A stretch of DNA of 64,000 nt, taken from NCBI RefSeq assembly GCF_001899645.1, contig NZ_MKVV01000075.1, forward strand, positions 1 to 64,000. Direction: 5' to 3'. Positions 24,447 to 32,860 of the stretch are shown here, piece by piece. The position numbers and the translations under genes were made by a program. The stretch comes from Pseudonocardia sp. 73-21. GTDB lineage: Bacteria > Actinomycetota > Actinomycetes > Mycobacteriales > Pseudonocardiaceae. Each line of letters opens with the position of its first letter. The stretch's first letter is position 1. The notes below the pieces were generated by a model. The model was not told the origin of the DNA. It saw nothing but the letters and a program-made list of their open reading frames with translations, and made no database searches.

Positions 24447-25178
24447 ATGACCCGGAGCGTGCTCACCGACGTCGAGTTCGACGCGCTGTGGCAGCGGCTG
24501 GCGCCGGGGCCCACGCCCGTCGCGCTGCGGCTGCCCTCACCGGGGTGCGCGGCGCCCGGGTGGCACGACGTACGGCGCGCCGGGTGGCAGGCGCTGCGCG
24601 CACGGGGGCTGGTGTCGCCGTCGGGGCCCGATCCCGAGACCGTGCGGCTGCTGCGTCTGCTCACCGGTCCGGGGCGGCGGTTCGAGCTGAGGGCGTCGTG
24701 GCCGCGGGCGGTGCGGGCGGTGGCGGCCGGCGGGTCCGACGCCGGCGTGCTCGCCGTGCGGCAGGACGCCACCGTCACGCTCGAGCCCTGCGGCTCCCTG
24801 ACCGCGGCCGTGCTGGGTGTGCTGCCCCGGGCCGGCCCGGGCCCCGGAACGGCATGCACGGTCCCGTCGGCGGTGCTGACGGCCGCGCTGTCCGATCCCG
24901 GTCCGTGCCTGCGCATCGCGCTGACCACCCGCGGCGTGGCCCGGCCCGAGGCCGCCCGCCTGGCCACGATGCTGGCCGCCCGGCCGGGGCAGGCCCAGAT
25001 CGTCGCGACGGAGGTCGACGGCAACGGCGTCGCCCGCCGCCGCGGTGGCGTCCTCGCCGTCCTCGACGGTCCCGACGGCCGCTACCTGCTCACCCGCACG
25101 ACGGGCTCGGGCGGGTGGAGCACGGTGGCGCCGATCGACCGGCACCGGCTGCACGAGCTGTTGGAGGAGGTCGCATGA
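24447..25178 (+). CDS. ESX secretion-associated protein EspG-like
   Basis: A 243-residue protein resembling the EspG family, which are chaperones that bind PE-PPE/LXG-type substrates of type VII secretion. Recognisable parts: VLTDVEFDALWQRLAPG at the start, RRAGWQALRARGLV, FELRASWPRAVRAVAAGG, and the C-terminal GVLAVLDGPDGRYLLTRTTGSGGWSTVAPIDRHRLHELLEEVA, with the family's late WSTVAP pattern. ATG 24447 was chosen. No esx, pe/ppe or ecc gene is in this window, so it is an orphan here. The 3' ends of this gene and the membrane protein at 25182 face each other. Confidence 0.75.
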   Translation: MTRSVLTDVEFDALWQRLAPGPTPVALRLPSPGCAAPGWHDVRRAGWQALRARGLVSPSGPDPETVRLLRLLTGPGRRFELRASWPRAVRAVAAGGSDAGVLAVRQDATVTLEPCGSLTAAVLGVLPRAGPGPGTACTVPSAVLTAALSDPGPCLRIALTTRGVARPEAARLATMLAARPGQAQIVATEVDGNGVARRRGGVLAVLDGPDGRYLLTRTTGSGGWSTVAPIDRHRLHELLEEVA

Positions 25179-25181
25179 GCG

Positions 25182-25538
25182 TCAACTCGTGAGCTCCCGC
25201 GGGCGTCCGGCCACGGCCCCCGCCACGCCGGCCACCACGGTGACGCCGGCGAGCAGGATCGCCACCAGGCCGAGGCCGCCGACGAGGAGCCCGATCGCGG
25301 CCGAGGTGAGACCCACGGCCAGACCGGTCCGGGCCACCACCGCGCCGCTGCGGCCCCGCGTCACGAACCGGGCGCCGCCCACGGTGAGCAGGATCGCGAC
25401 CAGACCGCTGAGCGGCGCGAGCACGCCCAGCGGGGGCAGGAGGAAGAACACGGCGTTGTCGGCGAGCTGGGCGCCGATCGCGGAGACCAGGACGGCACCG
25501 ACGGGTACGGCGGTGGAGGTGCTCAGTGGTGAGGTCAT
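25182..25538 (-). CDS. Small integral membrane protein
   Basis: A 118-residue protein with about three membrane segments (VGAVLVSAIGAQLADNAVFFLL, LVAILLTVGGARFV and GLAVGLTSAAIGLLVGGLGLVAILL). No family recognised; Streptomyces-type DUF4190-like proteins are comparable in shape only. It ends four bases from the convergent espG-like gene. Confidence 0.7.
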   Translation of the reverse strand: MTSPLSTSTAVPVGAVLVSAIGAQLADNAVFFLLPPLGVLAPLSGLVAILLTVGGARFVTRGRSGAVVARTGLAVGLTSAAIGLLVGGLGLVAILLAGVTVVAGVAGAVAGRPRELTS

Positions 25539-25596
25539 GCACCGATCGTCGCCGCGGCAGCCGCCGTCGGAATCAGGGATCGCCCCGAGACGACCC

Positions 25597-27000
25597 TCAG
25601 TCGAGGTCGCCGTGGCGCATCAGCTGGCGGCCGGCCTCGGTGATGGAGCCCGACAGCGACGGGTACACCGAGAACGTGTACGCGAGGTCGGCCACGGTCA
25701 GGCCGTTCTGCACGGCCAGCGCGATGGGCAGGATCAGCTCGCTGGCCACGGGCGCCACCACCACGCCGCCGACCACCACGCCCGTGGCCGGGCGGCAGAA
25801 CAGCTTCACGAAGCCGCGGCGCAGGCCCTGCATCTTCGCGCGCGGGTTGGTCGAGAGCGGCAGCATGATCGTCCGGGCGGGCACCTCGCCGGCGTCGATG
25901 GCGCGCTGGCTGATGCCGACCGTCGCGATCTCGGGACGGGTGAACACCGCCGCGGCCACGGTCTTCAGCTTGATCGGGGCCACGCCCTCGCCGAGCGCGT
26001 GCCACATCGCGATCCGACCCTGCATCGCGGCCACGGAGGCGAGCATCAGCACGCCCGTGCAGTCGCCTGCGGCGTAGACGCCCGGCACGGAGGTGCGCGA
26101 CACGCGGTCCACGGGGATGAAGCCGCCCCGGCCGGTCTCGATCCCGATCTTCTCCAGGCCCAGGTCGGTGGTGTTGGGCACCGACCCGACCGTCATCAGG
26201 GCGTGCGAGCCGTGGATCAGGCGCCCGTCGGCCAGCTCCACCACCACCCCGTCGCCCTCGCGGCGGACGGCCTCGGCGCGGGCCTGGGCGAGGATCTCCA
26301 CGCCGCGGTCGGCGAACACGTCCTGCAGCACCGCGGAGGCGTCGGCGTCCTCGCCGGGGAGCACGCGGTCGCGGCTGGAGATCAACGTCACGCGCGCGCC
26401 CATCTCCACGTAGGCGGACACGAACTCCGCGCCCGTCACACCGGAGCCGACCACGACGAGGTGCTCGGGCAGCTCGGGCAGGTCGTAGAGCTGGCGCCAG
26501 GTGAGGATGCGTTCGCCGTCGGGCTTGGCGTCGTCGAGCACGCGGGGGGTGGCGCCGGTGGCGATCAGCACGACGTCGGCCGGGAGCTCCTCGACGTTTC
26601 CGTCGCGGGTGCGGGCCTCGACTACGTGCTGGGCGCGTGTGGTGGGCTCGTCGGAGAACGTCGCCGTGCCGCGGACGATGCGCACACCCTCCCGCTCGAC
26701 GCGCGCACGGATGTCGGCCGACTGGGCCTGGGCGAGGCTCTTGACGCGGGCGTTGACCGTGGGCAGGTCCACCCCCACCGACTGCCGGTCGGCGGTGAGG
26801 CCCAGGTCAGGGGCGCGGTGCAGGTCCACCCGGATACCGGCCGAGGAGATGAACGTCTTCGACGGGACGCAGTCGTCGAGGACGCAGGCGCCGCCCATGC
26901 CGTCGCGTTCGACGAGCGTGACGTCGCTGCCGTGCTGCGCCGCCACGAGGGCCGCCTCGTAGCCCGCAGGGCCCCCGCCCATGATCACAATGCGCGTCAC
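25597..27000 (-). CDS. lpdA: NAD(P)H-quinone dehydrogenase, LpdA-type flavoprotein
   Basis: A 467-residue member of the pyridine nucleotide disulfide oxidoreductase family. FAD site IVIMGGGPAGYEAA; redox pair C39/C44 in GGACVLDDCVPSK; NAD(P) site VVVGSGVTGAEFVSAY; second FAD motif GVYAAGDCTG. In place of the C-terminal His-Glu dyad of lipoamide dehydrogenase (HPTLSE) it has VYPSLSGSITEA, so the His is Tyr. This is consistent with the LpdA (Rv3303c) type that reduces quinones rather than lipoamide. Start ATG 27000. It is divergent from the GGCT-like gene. Confidence 0.9.
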   Translation of the reverse strand: MTRIVIMGGGPAGYEAALVAAQHGSDVTLVERDGMGGACVLDDCVPSKTFISSAGIRVDLHRAPDLGLTADRQSVGVDLPTVNARVKSLAQAQSADIRARVEREGVRIVRGTATFSDEPTTRAQHVVEARTRDGNVEELPADVVLIATGATPRVLDDAKPDGERILTWRQLYDLPELPEHLVVVGSGVTGAEFVSAYVEMGARVTLISSRDRVLPGEDADASAVLQDVFADRGVEILAQARAEAVRREGDGVVVELADGRLIHGSHALMTVGSVPNTTDLGLEKIGIETGRGGFIPVDRVSRTSVPGVYAAGDCTGVLMLASVAAMQGRIAMWHALGEGVAPIKLKTVAAAVFTRPEIATVGISQRAIDAGEVPARTIMLPLSTNPRAKMQGLRRGFVKLFCRPATGVVVGGVVVAPVASELILPIALAVQNGLTVADLAYTFSVYPSLSGSITEAGRQLMRHGDLD

Positions 27001-27070
27001 AGAGGGACGCCCCCTTTCGTGTCCGGTTGCCCGGTCACGGTACGCGGCGGCCTCCCACTACTCTGTGCTG

Positions 27071-27520
27071 GTGCCGTTGTACGCCGCCTACGGATCGAAC
27101 ATGGATCCGGCCCAGATGAAGGAACGCGCTCCGCACTCGCCCATGGCGGGCACGGGGTGGCTGGTCGGGTGGCGTCTGACGTTCGGGGGTGAGGACTACG
27201 CCTGGGAAGGCGCCCTTTCCACCGTCGTCGAGGAGCCCGGGTCGCAGGTGTTCGTCGTGCTCTACGACGTGCCCGACCACGACGCGGCCCAGCTCGACCG
27301 CTGGGAGGGTGGCGAGCTCGGCCTGCACAAGAAGCTCCGTCTGCGGGTGCACACGCTCGAGGGCGACGTCCTGGCGTGGATCTACGTGCTCAACGCCTAC
27401 GAGGGTGGCGAGCCCAGCGCCCGCTACCTGGGCGTCCTGGCGGACGCGGCCGAACACGCCGGCGCCCCCGACGACTACGTGGCGGCCCTCCGCAACCGTC
27501 CCAGCAGCAAGTCCGTCTAA
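27071..27520 (+). CDS. Gamma-glutamylcyclotransferase-like protein
   Basis: A 149-residue GGCT/AIG2-like fold protein starting at GTG 27071 with VPLYAAYGSNMDPAQMKERAP: the YGSNMxxxxMxxR pattern binds the glutamyl substrate. The strand ALSTVVEEPGSQVFVVLYDV and the Glu-rich WEGGELGLHKK (candidate catalytic acid) follow. GGCT proteins turn gamma-glutamyl dipeptides into 5-oxoproline, but many are uncharacterised. It is followed by three tandem 22-nt repeats and the convergent DUF559 gene. Confidence 0.9.
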   Translation: MPLYAAYGSNMDPAQMKERAPHSPMAGTGWLVGWRLTFGGEDYAWEGALSTVVEEPGSQVFVVLYDVPDHDAAQLDRWEGGELGLHKKLRLRVHTLEGDVLAWIYVLNAYEGGEPSARYLGVLADAAEHAGAPDDYVAALRNRPSSKSV

Positions 27521-27532
27521 CCCCGGAGCCCC

Positions 27533-27598
27533 CGCGAGTCGGGCCCTCCGTGCGCGCGAGTCGGGCCCTCCGTGCGCGCGAGTCGGGCCCTCCGTGCG
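27533..27598 (+). repeat. 22-nt repeat locus 2: three identical tandem copies
   Basis: CGCGAGTCGGGCCCTCCGTGCG repeated exactly three times (27533-27554, 27555-27576, 27577-27598), 13 bases after the stop of the GGCT-like gene and in its sense direction. It is the cleanest copy of the 22-nt family. Confidence 0.97.
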
Positions 27599-27614
27599 CG
27601 GGGCGGAGCGTGGC

Positions 27615-28577
27615 TCACGCCCCGCGCAGGTACCCGTCACGATGACGCCGTCCGCGCAGCATCCCGACCTCGCGCCGCGATGTGTCGACCCCTCGCGCAC
27701 GGAACGCGTCGTCCAGTGCGCGCTCGAACGGGGCGGGGTCCTTCAGGTCGTCGGCCCAGAGAGTGATGACGATCCATCCGCGGCGCCGGAGATCCTCGGC
27801 GCGGGCGTCGTCCTCCACCGTGCGGTCGACGTGGAACGTGTAGCCGTTGTACTCGACGACGATGCGGAGTTCGGGCCAGGCCAGGTCGAGCCGACGGATC
27901 TCCCGACCGTCCGGACCTCGCAGCCGCCAGTTCACCTCCGGCGTCGGGAATCCGGAGTCGACGATCCGCCAGAGGAGCCAGCTCTCGGCGGGTGACTCGG
28001 CCAGCCCCGTGGCCACCTCCAGCAGGCGCGCACCACGCCGCGCTCCCCGGGGATCCCGACGACGACGGAGCCGCGACGCCACCTCGGCACGGAACCGCTC
28101 ACGCACCGCTGGATCGATCATCGCCAACACCTCGTCTGCGACGGCCAGCGCGTCGGGCGGCGTACTCGTGCACAGCACGTCGGTCAGCGTCCTCTCCAGC
28201 CCGAGCACCGGCAGGCCGTGGAGCTGCAGCCGGTCGTCGTCCGGTAGCGGTCCGTTGTGAACGACCAGCCCCGGACGGCGCCGGAGCCAGTGGCCGTAGG
28301 GCGCCATCATGTGGACCGGCGTGACGGGCACCGCCGTGCAACCGTGCAGCGCCGCGGCGGTGGGGCCGGCCAGGACCACATCCGACCCTCCGAGCTGCAC
28401 CGCCGCCGGCGCGATGGTGAGCGGGTCGGCCGCCCGGGCCGTCTCGATGAGGACACCTGACCACGGTGTGGACCACTCACCGAACTCCTGGGCCCGCCGA
28501 ACGCGATAGGCGCCGAAGGTCGCGACGGCGTCCGCCCGCCGAAAGGCGCCGTGGAGTCCGATACCGATGTGATCCAT
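27615..28577 (-). CDS. DUF559-type endonuclease-domain protein
   Basis: A 320-residue protein. The N-terminal half (RRAQEFGEWSTPWSGVLIETARAA, GPTAAALHGC, PLPVTPVHMMAP-like) is a winged-helix/AbiEi-like region common in actinomycetes. The C-terminal half has a VSR/PD-(D/E)XK fold: RRLDLAWPELRIVVEYNGYTFHVD, ending RRRGWIVITLWADDL. The Asp in LDLAWP and Glu in VVEYNG are the candidate active-site acids. Such proteins are widespread and of unknown role; toxin/antitoxin or DNA repair has been suggested. ATG 28577 is the start; there is no partner antitoxin next to it. Confidence 0.85.
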   Translation of the reverse strand: MDHIGIGLHGAFRRADAVATFGAYRVRRAQEFGEWSTPWSGVLIETARAADPLTIAPAAVQLGGSDVVLAGPTAAALHGCTAVPVTPVHMMAPYGHWLRRRPGLVVHNGPLPDDDRLQLHGLPVLGLERTLTDVLCTSTPPDALAVADEVLAMIDPAVRERFRAEVASRLRRRRDPRGARRGARLLEVATGLAESPAESWLLWRIVDSGFPTPEVNWRLRGPDGREIRRLDLAWPELRIVVEYNGYTFHVDRTVEDDARAEDLRRRGWIVITLWADDLKDPAPFERALDDAFRARGVDTSRREVGMLRGRRHRDGYLRGA

Positions 28578-28670
28578 GGCACGACGGTGACCGATCCCGG
28601 CGCCGTCGGAAAGGCCGGTTCCCGAGCTGTGGATGGACCAGTGCCGATGGGGACAACTCGGGCGACGCAG

Positions 28671-28736
28671 TCAGATCCCGACTCGGTCGCACGCAGACCC
28701 CGACTCGCGGACGTAGAGACCCCGACTCGCGGGGTG
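28671..28736 (-). repeat. 22-nt repeat locus 3
   Basis: CCCGACTCG at 28677, 28699 and 28721, exact 22-base spacing; minus-strand orientation, downstream in sense of the M20 amidohydrolase and beyond its hairpin terminator. The 28578-28670 stretch has no gene or clear signal. Confidence 0.93.
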
Positions 28737-28748
28737 GGGTGGGGGTCG

Positions 28749-28782
28749 CGCTCGCCCCGGGGGTGCTGCCCCGGGGCGAGCG
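28749..28782 (-). terminator. Terminator hairpin of the M20 amidohydrolase gene
   Basis: CGCTCGCCCCGGGG and its exact reverse complement (14-bp stem, 6-base loop) five bases beyond the stop codon at 28788. No U-tract. Confidence 0.85.
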
Positions 28783-28787
28783 GAGTT

Positions 28788-30026
28788 CTAGTGGGTGAGG
28801 GCGGCCAGGGCCGCGTTCACCATCACGCGCACGCCGAAGGGCAGGGCACGCTCGTCCAGGTCGAAGGTGGGCTGGTGGATGTCGCGCATCGGGCCGACGC
28901 CGGACCAGACGCCGAGCCGGGCCATCGCCCCGTCGGTGTGCTCCAGGTACCAGGCGAAGTCCTCGCCACCGCTGGACTGCTCGGTGCTCGTGGACGCGTC
29001 CGGACCGAGGACGGCGACGGCGGCATCGGCGAGCATGCCCGCACTGACCGCCTCGTTGACCACCGGCGGCACGCCGCGGACGTGGTCGAGCACGTAACCC
29101 ACACCCAGGGGCGCGAGGACGGCCGCGACGAGCGACCGCATCTTGTCCTCGAGCTCGTTCCAGGTGGCGTGGTCGGCGGTGCGCAGGGTGCCGCGCAGCA
29201 GACCGTGCTGCGGGATGGCGTTGGCCGCCTCGCCGGCGTGCGCCGCGCCCCAGACCAGGACGGTGCCCGAGCGCGGATCCACCTGGCGGGTGAGCAGCAG
29301 CGGCAGCTGGGTGATGAGCAGCCCCATCGCCTCGACGAGGTCGGCCGTGAGGTGCGGGCGCGAGGTGTGGCCGCCCGGCGAGGTGAGCCGGATCTCCAGC
29401 ACGTCGCAGGCCGAGGTGATCGGGCCGACCCGGGTGCCGAGCTTGCCGACCTCCAGGCGGGGGTCGCAGTGCAGCGCGAACGCCCGCTCGACGCCCTCCA
29501 TGGCGCCGTCGGCCACCATGTCGAGCGCGCCACCGGGCTGGAGCTCCTCGGCGGGCTGGAAGATCAGCCGGACGCGGCCGGGCAGCGACGGCGCGGACGC
29601 CAGCGCGAGGGCGGCACCGAGCAGGATCGACGTGTGGGCGTCGTGACCGCAGGCGTGCGAGACCCCGTCGACGGTGGACGCGAACGGCAGGCCGGTGTCC
29701 TCCTGCAGGGGCAGGGCGTCGAGGTCGGCCCGCAGGGCGACGCAGCGTTCGCCGTAGCCGATGTCACAGACGAGCCCGGTGCCGCCCGGGAGGGTGCGGG
29801 GCTCGAGGCCGGCCGCCATGAGATGCCGCTTGATCATCGCGGTGGTGCGGTGCTCGGAGCGGGCGAGCTCCGGTACCGAGTGCAGGGAGCGGCGCCAGGC
29901 CACGACGTCGGAGCGGTGGGTCCCCAGCCAGGCGTCGAGCCAGGCGGGGCCACTGCCCGCGCCGAGGTCGGCGACGACGGGTTCGACCGGAGGCAGGAGG
30001 TCGTTGTGCGCGTCCAACAAGGTCAC
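28788..30026 (-). CDS. M20-family amidohydrolase (AmiA/AmiB, hippurate hydrolase-like)
   Basis: A 412-residue metallopeptidase of the M20D type (N-acyl-amino-acid or IAA-amino-acid hydrolase). Metal and active-site motifs: LRADLDALPLQE (metal Asp), VSHACGHDAHTS (the signature ACGHDxHT), FQPAEELQPGG (catalytic/metal Glu pair) and SGGEDFAWYLEHTDG near the C-terminus. It starts at GTG 30026. The same type (amiA1/amiB1) lies between lpdA and deoD in M. tuberculosis. It cleaves acylated amino acids to free acid and amino acid. Confidence 0.93.
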   Translation of the reverse strand: MTLLDAHNDLLPPVEPVVADLGAGSGPAWLDAWLGTHRSDVVAWRRSLHSVPELARSEHRTTAMIKRHLMAAGLEPRTLPGGTGLVCDIGYGERCVALRADLDALPLQEDTGLPFASTVDGVSHACGHDAHTSILLGAALALASAPSLPGRVRLIFQPAEELQPGGALDMVADGAMEGVERAFALHCDPRLEVGKLGTRVGPITSACDVLEIRLTSPGGHTSRPHLTADLVEAMGLLITQLPLLLTRQVDPRSGTVLVWGAAHAGEAANAIPQHGLLRGTLRTADHATWNELEDKMRSLVAAVLAPLGVGYVLDHVRGVPPVVNEAVSAGMLADAAVAVLGPDASTSTEQSSGGEDFAWYLEHTDGAMARLGVWSGVGPMRDIHQPTFDLDERALPFGVRVMVNAALAALTH

Positions 30027-30371
30027 TGCACACCTCCGAGCATCGGTGCTGCGCTGTCGTGCATCGGGTAATGGTGCTCACCCGGACGGCGGTGTACCAA
30101 GTCGAAAGCGGGGTTATCCGGAAACGCTCGCCGAGGGGTGGCGGATCTGCTGCGGACGGGCCCGGAACCGTCGTCGAACGGTCGGGCGGCGCCACGACGA
30201 ACGGGAGGTTGCGGCCGTTCGTCGCAGGTCGCGGGGCTGCAGGGCCCCGTGCGGGTGATGTACGTTGCCCGATCCGGTCGCCCCCGACACGTGGCCGACG
30301 ACGAACGGCACCCGGAGCCGAGCGAGGGGGGCGACAGCACAGCGTGAGCAGCGGCTGGTCAGAATGGGTAC
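30027..30371. other. Divergent intergenic region, no gene seen
   Basis: 345 bases between the amidohydrolase and the kinase. Short frames on both strands are Arg/Pro-rich shadows. It must hold two divergent promoters, but I see no unambiguous -35/-10 pair or inverted repeat. Confidence 0.5.
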
Positions 30372-32006
30372 GTGTCACAGGACAGCCCTGACCAGGAGCG
30401 CCGCATCGGCGGCCGCTACCGGCTGTCCGCGCACCTGGGCAGCGGTGCGATGGGCACCGTCTGGTCGGGCTACGACGAGGTGCTGCAGCGCCGCGTGGCG
30501 GTCAAGGAACTCAAGGTACCGCCGGGCGTTCCGTCGCAGGAGGCCCTGGACCTGCGCGAGCGCATCATGCGGGAGGCCCGGGCGCTCGGCGGGCTCTCGC
30601 ACCCCAACGTCATCACCGTGTTCGACGTCGTCGACAACGACGGCGACCCGATGGTCGTGCTCGAACTGGTGCCCTCGCGCAACCTGGCCACGATGATCGG
30701 CGAGCAGGGCTCGCTCACGATCCAGCAGGCCGCGGTGGTGGGGTTCGCCACCGCCGGTGGGCTGCGCGCCGCCCACCGGGCGGGCATCACCCACCGCGAC
30801 GTGAAGCCCGGCAACGTCCTCGTCGCCGACGACGGCCGCGTGAAGCTCACCGACTTCGGCATCGCCCGCAACTCCGCCGACGCCCCGATGACCAGCATCG
30901 GCCTCGTACTCGGGTCGCCGGCGTACATCGCGCCCGAGGTGGCGGCGGGCCAGGCCGTCACGCCCGCGGCCGACCTGTGGGGGCTCGGCGCCACGCTGTT
31001 CGCGGCCGTCGAGGGTCGCCCGCCCTACGACGTGCACGGCGATCCCGTGTCCACCATCACCGAGGTGGTGGACGGCGACGTGCCGCGGCCCCGGGGTTCC
31101 GGGCCGGTCGTCGACGTCATCGTGGCCCTGATGAAGAAGGACCCGGACGCCCGGATGCCGCTGGAGGAGGTCCGCCAGCGCCTGCGCCCGCTCATCGACG
31201 ACCCGGACGACCCGCTGTATCCGGGCTCCCCCGACGCCCCGACGATGGCGTCGGCCGTCCAGAAGGGGGTGCGGGCGGCCCTGCGACCGCCCGCCCAGGC
31301 GCCCGCCCCGGCCCCGCGACCCCCGGTGGCCACGAGCACCCGGCCGCCCTCGGTCCCGGCGCCGCTCGCGGCCGCCCCGGGTCCTCTGCCCGTCCCCCAC
31401 CGCGCGCGCCAGACCCCGCCGGTACGCCGCACCAGCGCGACCCTGGAGCCGTCCCGCAACTCGCCGTGGGTCGCCGCCGGCATCGCCGTCGCGGGCGCCG
31501 CGGTGGTGCTGGCCGGCGCGGCGGCCGGCTGGACCGTCACCCGGCTGGTGGGCGGGCAGTCCCCGCTGACCACCGTGAACGTGACGACGGTGGGCACGCC
31601 ACTGACCGTGTACCGCGACGATCTGGGCTTCACGATCTCCGCTCCCACGGACTGGACCGAGTACCGCAGCGTGCCGGCCGACGGGGAGCCGTCGGTGAGC
31701 TTCCTCAGCCCCGACGGCACGGAGGTGCTGACGGTGGCGCAGGAGAAGTCCACCGACATCGCGAAGGCCGTGGGCGACGGGTCCACCGTGTACCTGCTCG
31801 AGCCGGCGAGCGACGTCCTCGGCGCGCCGGCGGGGGCCCAGCAGCTGTCCTACCGCGACGACCTGCGCACGTCGTGGCGGATGGTCGTGCCCGGTTCGCC
31901 GACGGCGTGGTCGGTCACCCTGACCGTGCCGCGGGCGGGCGCCGGGTCGCGCTCGGCCGACCTGTTCGACGAACTGGCGCGCGGGTTCACCACCACCGCG
32001 GCCTGA
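30372..32006 (+). CDS. Membrane-anchored serine/threonine protein kinase
   Basis: A 544-residue Hanks-type kinase: GSGAMGTVW (P-loop), VAVKEL (VAIK Lys), HRDVKPGNV (catalytic loop), DFGIAR (DFG) and GSPAYIAPE (activation segment), residues ~15-270. A long Pro/Ala linker follows, then one membrane helix (WVAAGIAVAGAAVVLAGAAAGW, about residue 365) and an extracellular domain of ~150 residues (YRDDLGFTISAPTDW...FDELARGFTTTAA) that is likely a sensor; it resembles the secreted part of PASTA-less PknD-type kinases. GTG start. Substrates unknown. Confidence 0.93.
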   Translation: MSQDSPDQERRIGGRYRLSAHLGSGAMGTVWSGYDEVLQRRVAVKELKVPPGVPSQEALDLRERIMREARALGGLSHPNVITVFDVVDNDGDPMVVLELVPSRNLATMIGEQGSLTIQQAAVVGFATAGGLRAAHRAGITHRDVKPGNVLVADDGRVKLTDFGIARNSADAPMTSIGLVLGSPAYIAPEVAAGQAVTPAADLWGLGATLFAAVEGRPPYDVHGDPVSTITEVVDGDVPRPRGSGPVVDVIVALMKKDPDARMPLEEVRQRLRPLIDDPDDPLYPGSPDAPTMASAVQKGVRAALRPPAQAPAPAPRPPVATSTRPPSVPAPLAAAPGPLPVPHRARQTPPVRRTSATLEPSRNSPWVAAGIAVAGAAVVLAGAAAGWTVTRLVGGQSPLTTVNVTTVGTPLTVYRDDLGFTISAPTDWTEYRSVPADGEPSVSFLSPDGTEVLTVAQEKSTDIAKAVGDGSTVYLLEPASDVLGAPAGAQQLSYRDDLRTSWRMVVPGSPTAWSVTLTVPRAGAGSRSADLFDELARGFTTTAA

Positions 32007-32031
32007 TCCGGGGCCCGTAGGCTCCGGCACC

Positions 32032-32823
32032 ATGAGCGACCCAGCCTCCCCCGCAGCCGCCGCCGCCGCGATCGCCGACGCCACCGGTGTGGCCTCCCAC
32101 GACGTGGCCGTCGTGCTGGGCTCGGGATGGCGGCCCGCCGCCGATCTGATCGGCGAGCCCACCCACGAGATCGCGATGGCCGACCTGCCCGGTTTCCTCG
32201 CCCCCACCGTCGCCGGGCACGGCGGCACGATCCGCTCGGTCCCGGTCGGGGAACGCCGCGCGCTGGTCCTGCTGGGCCGCACGCACCTGTACGAGGGCCA
32301 CGGCGTCGAGGCGGTGGCGCACGGGGTGCGCACGATCGCCGCCGCGGGCTGCCGCACGGTGGTGCTGACCAACGCCGCCGGCGGCATCCGCGAGGGCATG
32401 CATGTGGGCGAGCCGGTGCTGATCTCCGACCACCTCAACCTGCTCGCCACCTCCCCGCTCGTCGGCCCGCGCTTCACCGACCTCACCGACCTCTACTCCC
32501 CGAAGCTGCGGGCGCTGGCCCGGGAGATCGACCCGAGCCTCACCGAGGGCGTCTACGCGGGGCTGCCCGGGCCGCACTTCGAGACGCCCGCGGAGATCCG
32601 CATGCTGCGCGGGCTCGGCGCCGACCTGGTGGGCATGTCGACGGTGCTGGAGGCCGTCGTGGCGCGCGCGGAGGGCGTCGAGGTGTTCGGGCTGTCGCTG
32701 GTCACGAACCTCGCGGCGGGCATGACGGGCGAGCCGCTCGACCACCTGGAGGTGCTCGCGGCCGGCGCCGCGTCCGCGGGGCGGATGGGCGGGCTGCTGC
32801 GCGAGCTGGTCGCGCGGTCGTGA
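32032..32823 (+). CDS. punA: Purine nucleoside phosphorylase
   Basis: A 263-residue trimeric-type PNP: VVLGSGWRPAADLIGEPT (phosphate-binding Ser region), PGFLAPTVAGHGGTI, LLGRTHLYEGHGVEAVAHGVR, LTNAAGGIREGMHVG and VTNLAAGMTGEPLDH near the end. It splits inosine, guanosine and their deoxy forms into base and (deoxy)ribose-1-phosphate. ATG start. Its TGA stop overlaps the GTG start of the mutase gene and both lie in a 42-nt palindrome. Equivalent to deoD (Rv3307) followed by pmmB. Confidence 0.95.
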   Translation: MSDPASPAAAAAAIADATGVASHDVAVVLGSGWRPAADLIGEPTHEIAMADLPGFLAPTVAGHGGTIRSVPVGERRALVLLGRTHLYEGHGVEAVAHGVRTIAAAGCRTVVLTNAAGGIREGMHVGEPVLISDHLNLLATSPLVGPRFTDLTDLYSPKLRALAREIDPSLTEGVYAGLPGPHFETPAEIRMLRGLGADLVGMSTVLEAVVARAEGVEVFGLSLVTNLAAGMTGEPLDHLEVLAAGAASAGRMGGLLRELVARS

Positions 32824-32860
32824 GCGGAGATCAGGGCACCGGAACTGATTTCCGCGCACG
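32820..32860. repeat. 42-nt palindromic repeat, copy 3 (within coding sequence)
   Basis: GTGAGCGGAGATCAG ... CTGATTTCCGCGCACG. This copy is less symmetric. Its first bases are the PNP stop (TGA) and mutase start (GTG), and the rest encodes the first ~13 residues of the mutase (SGDQGTGTDFRAR). Confidence 0.8.

Noticed and set aside
27533..27598. CRISPR array
   Set aside because: Whole 22-nt unit is repeated with no unique spacers; no cas genes; loci have 2-6 units and are scattered.
30027..30371. Short plus- and minus-strand frames before the Ser/Thr kinase
   Set aside because: Arg/Pro-rich, no ribosome site, no recognisable motif.
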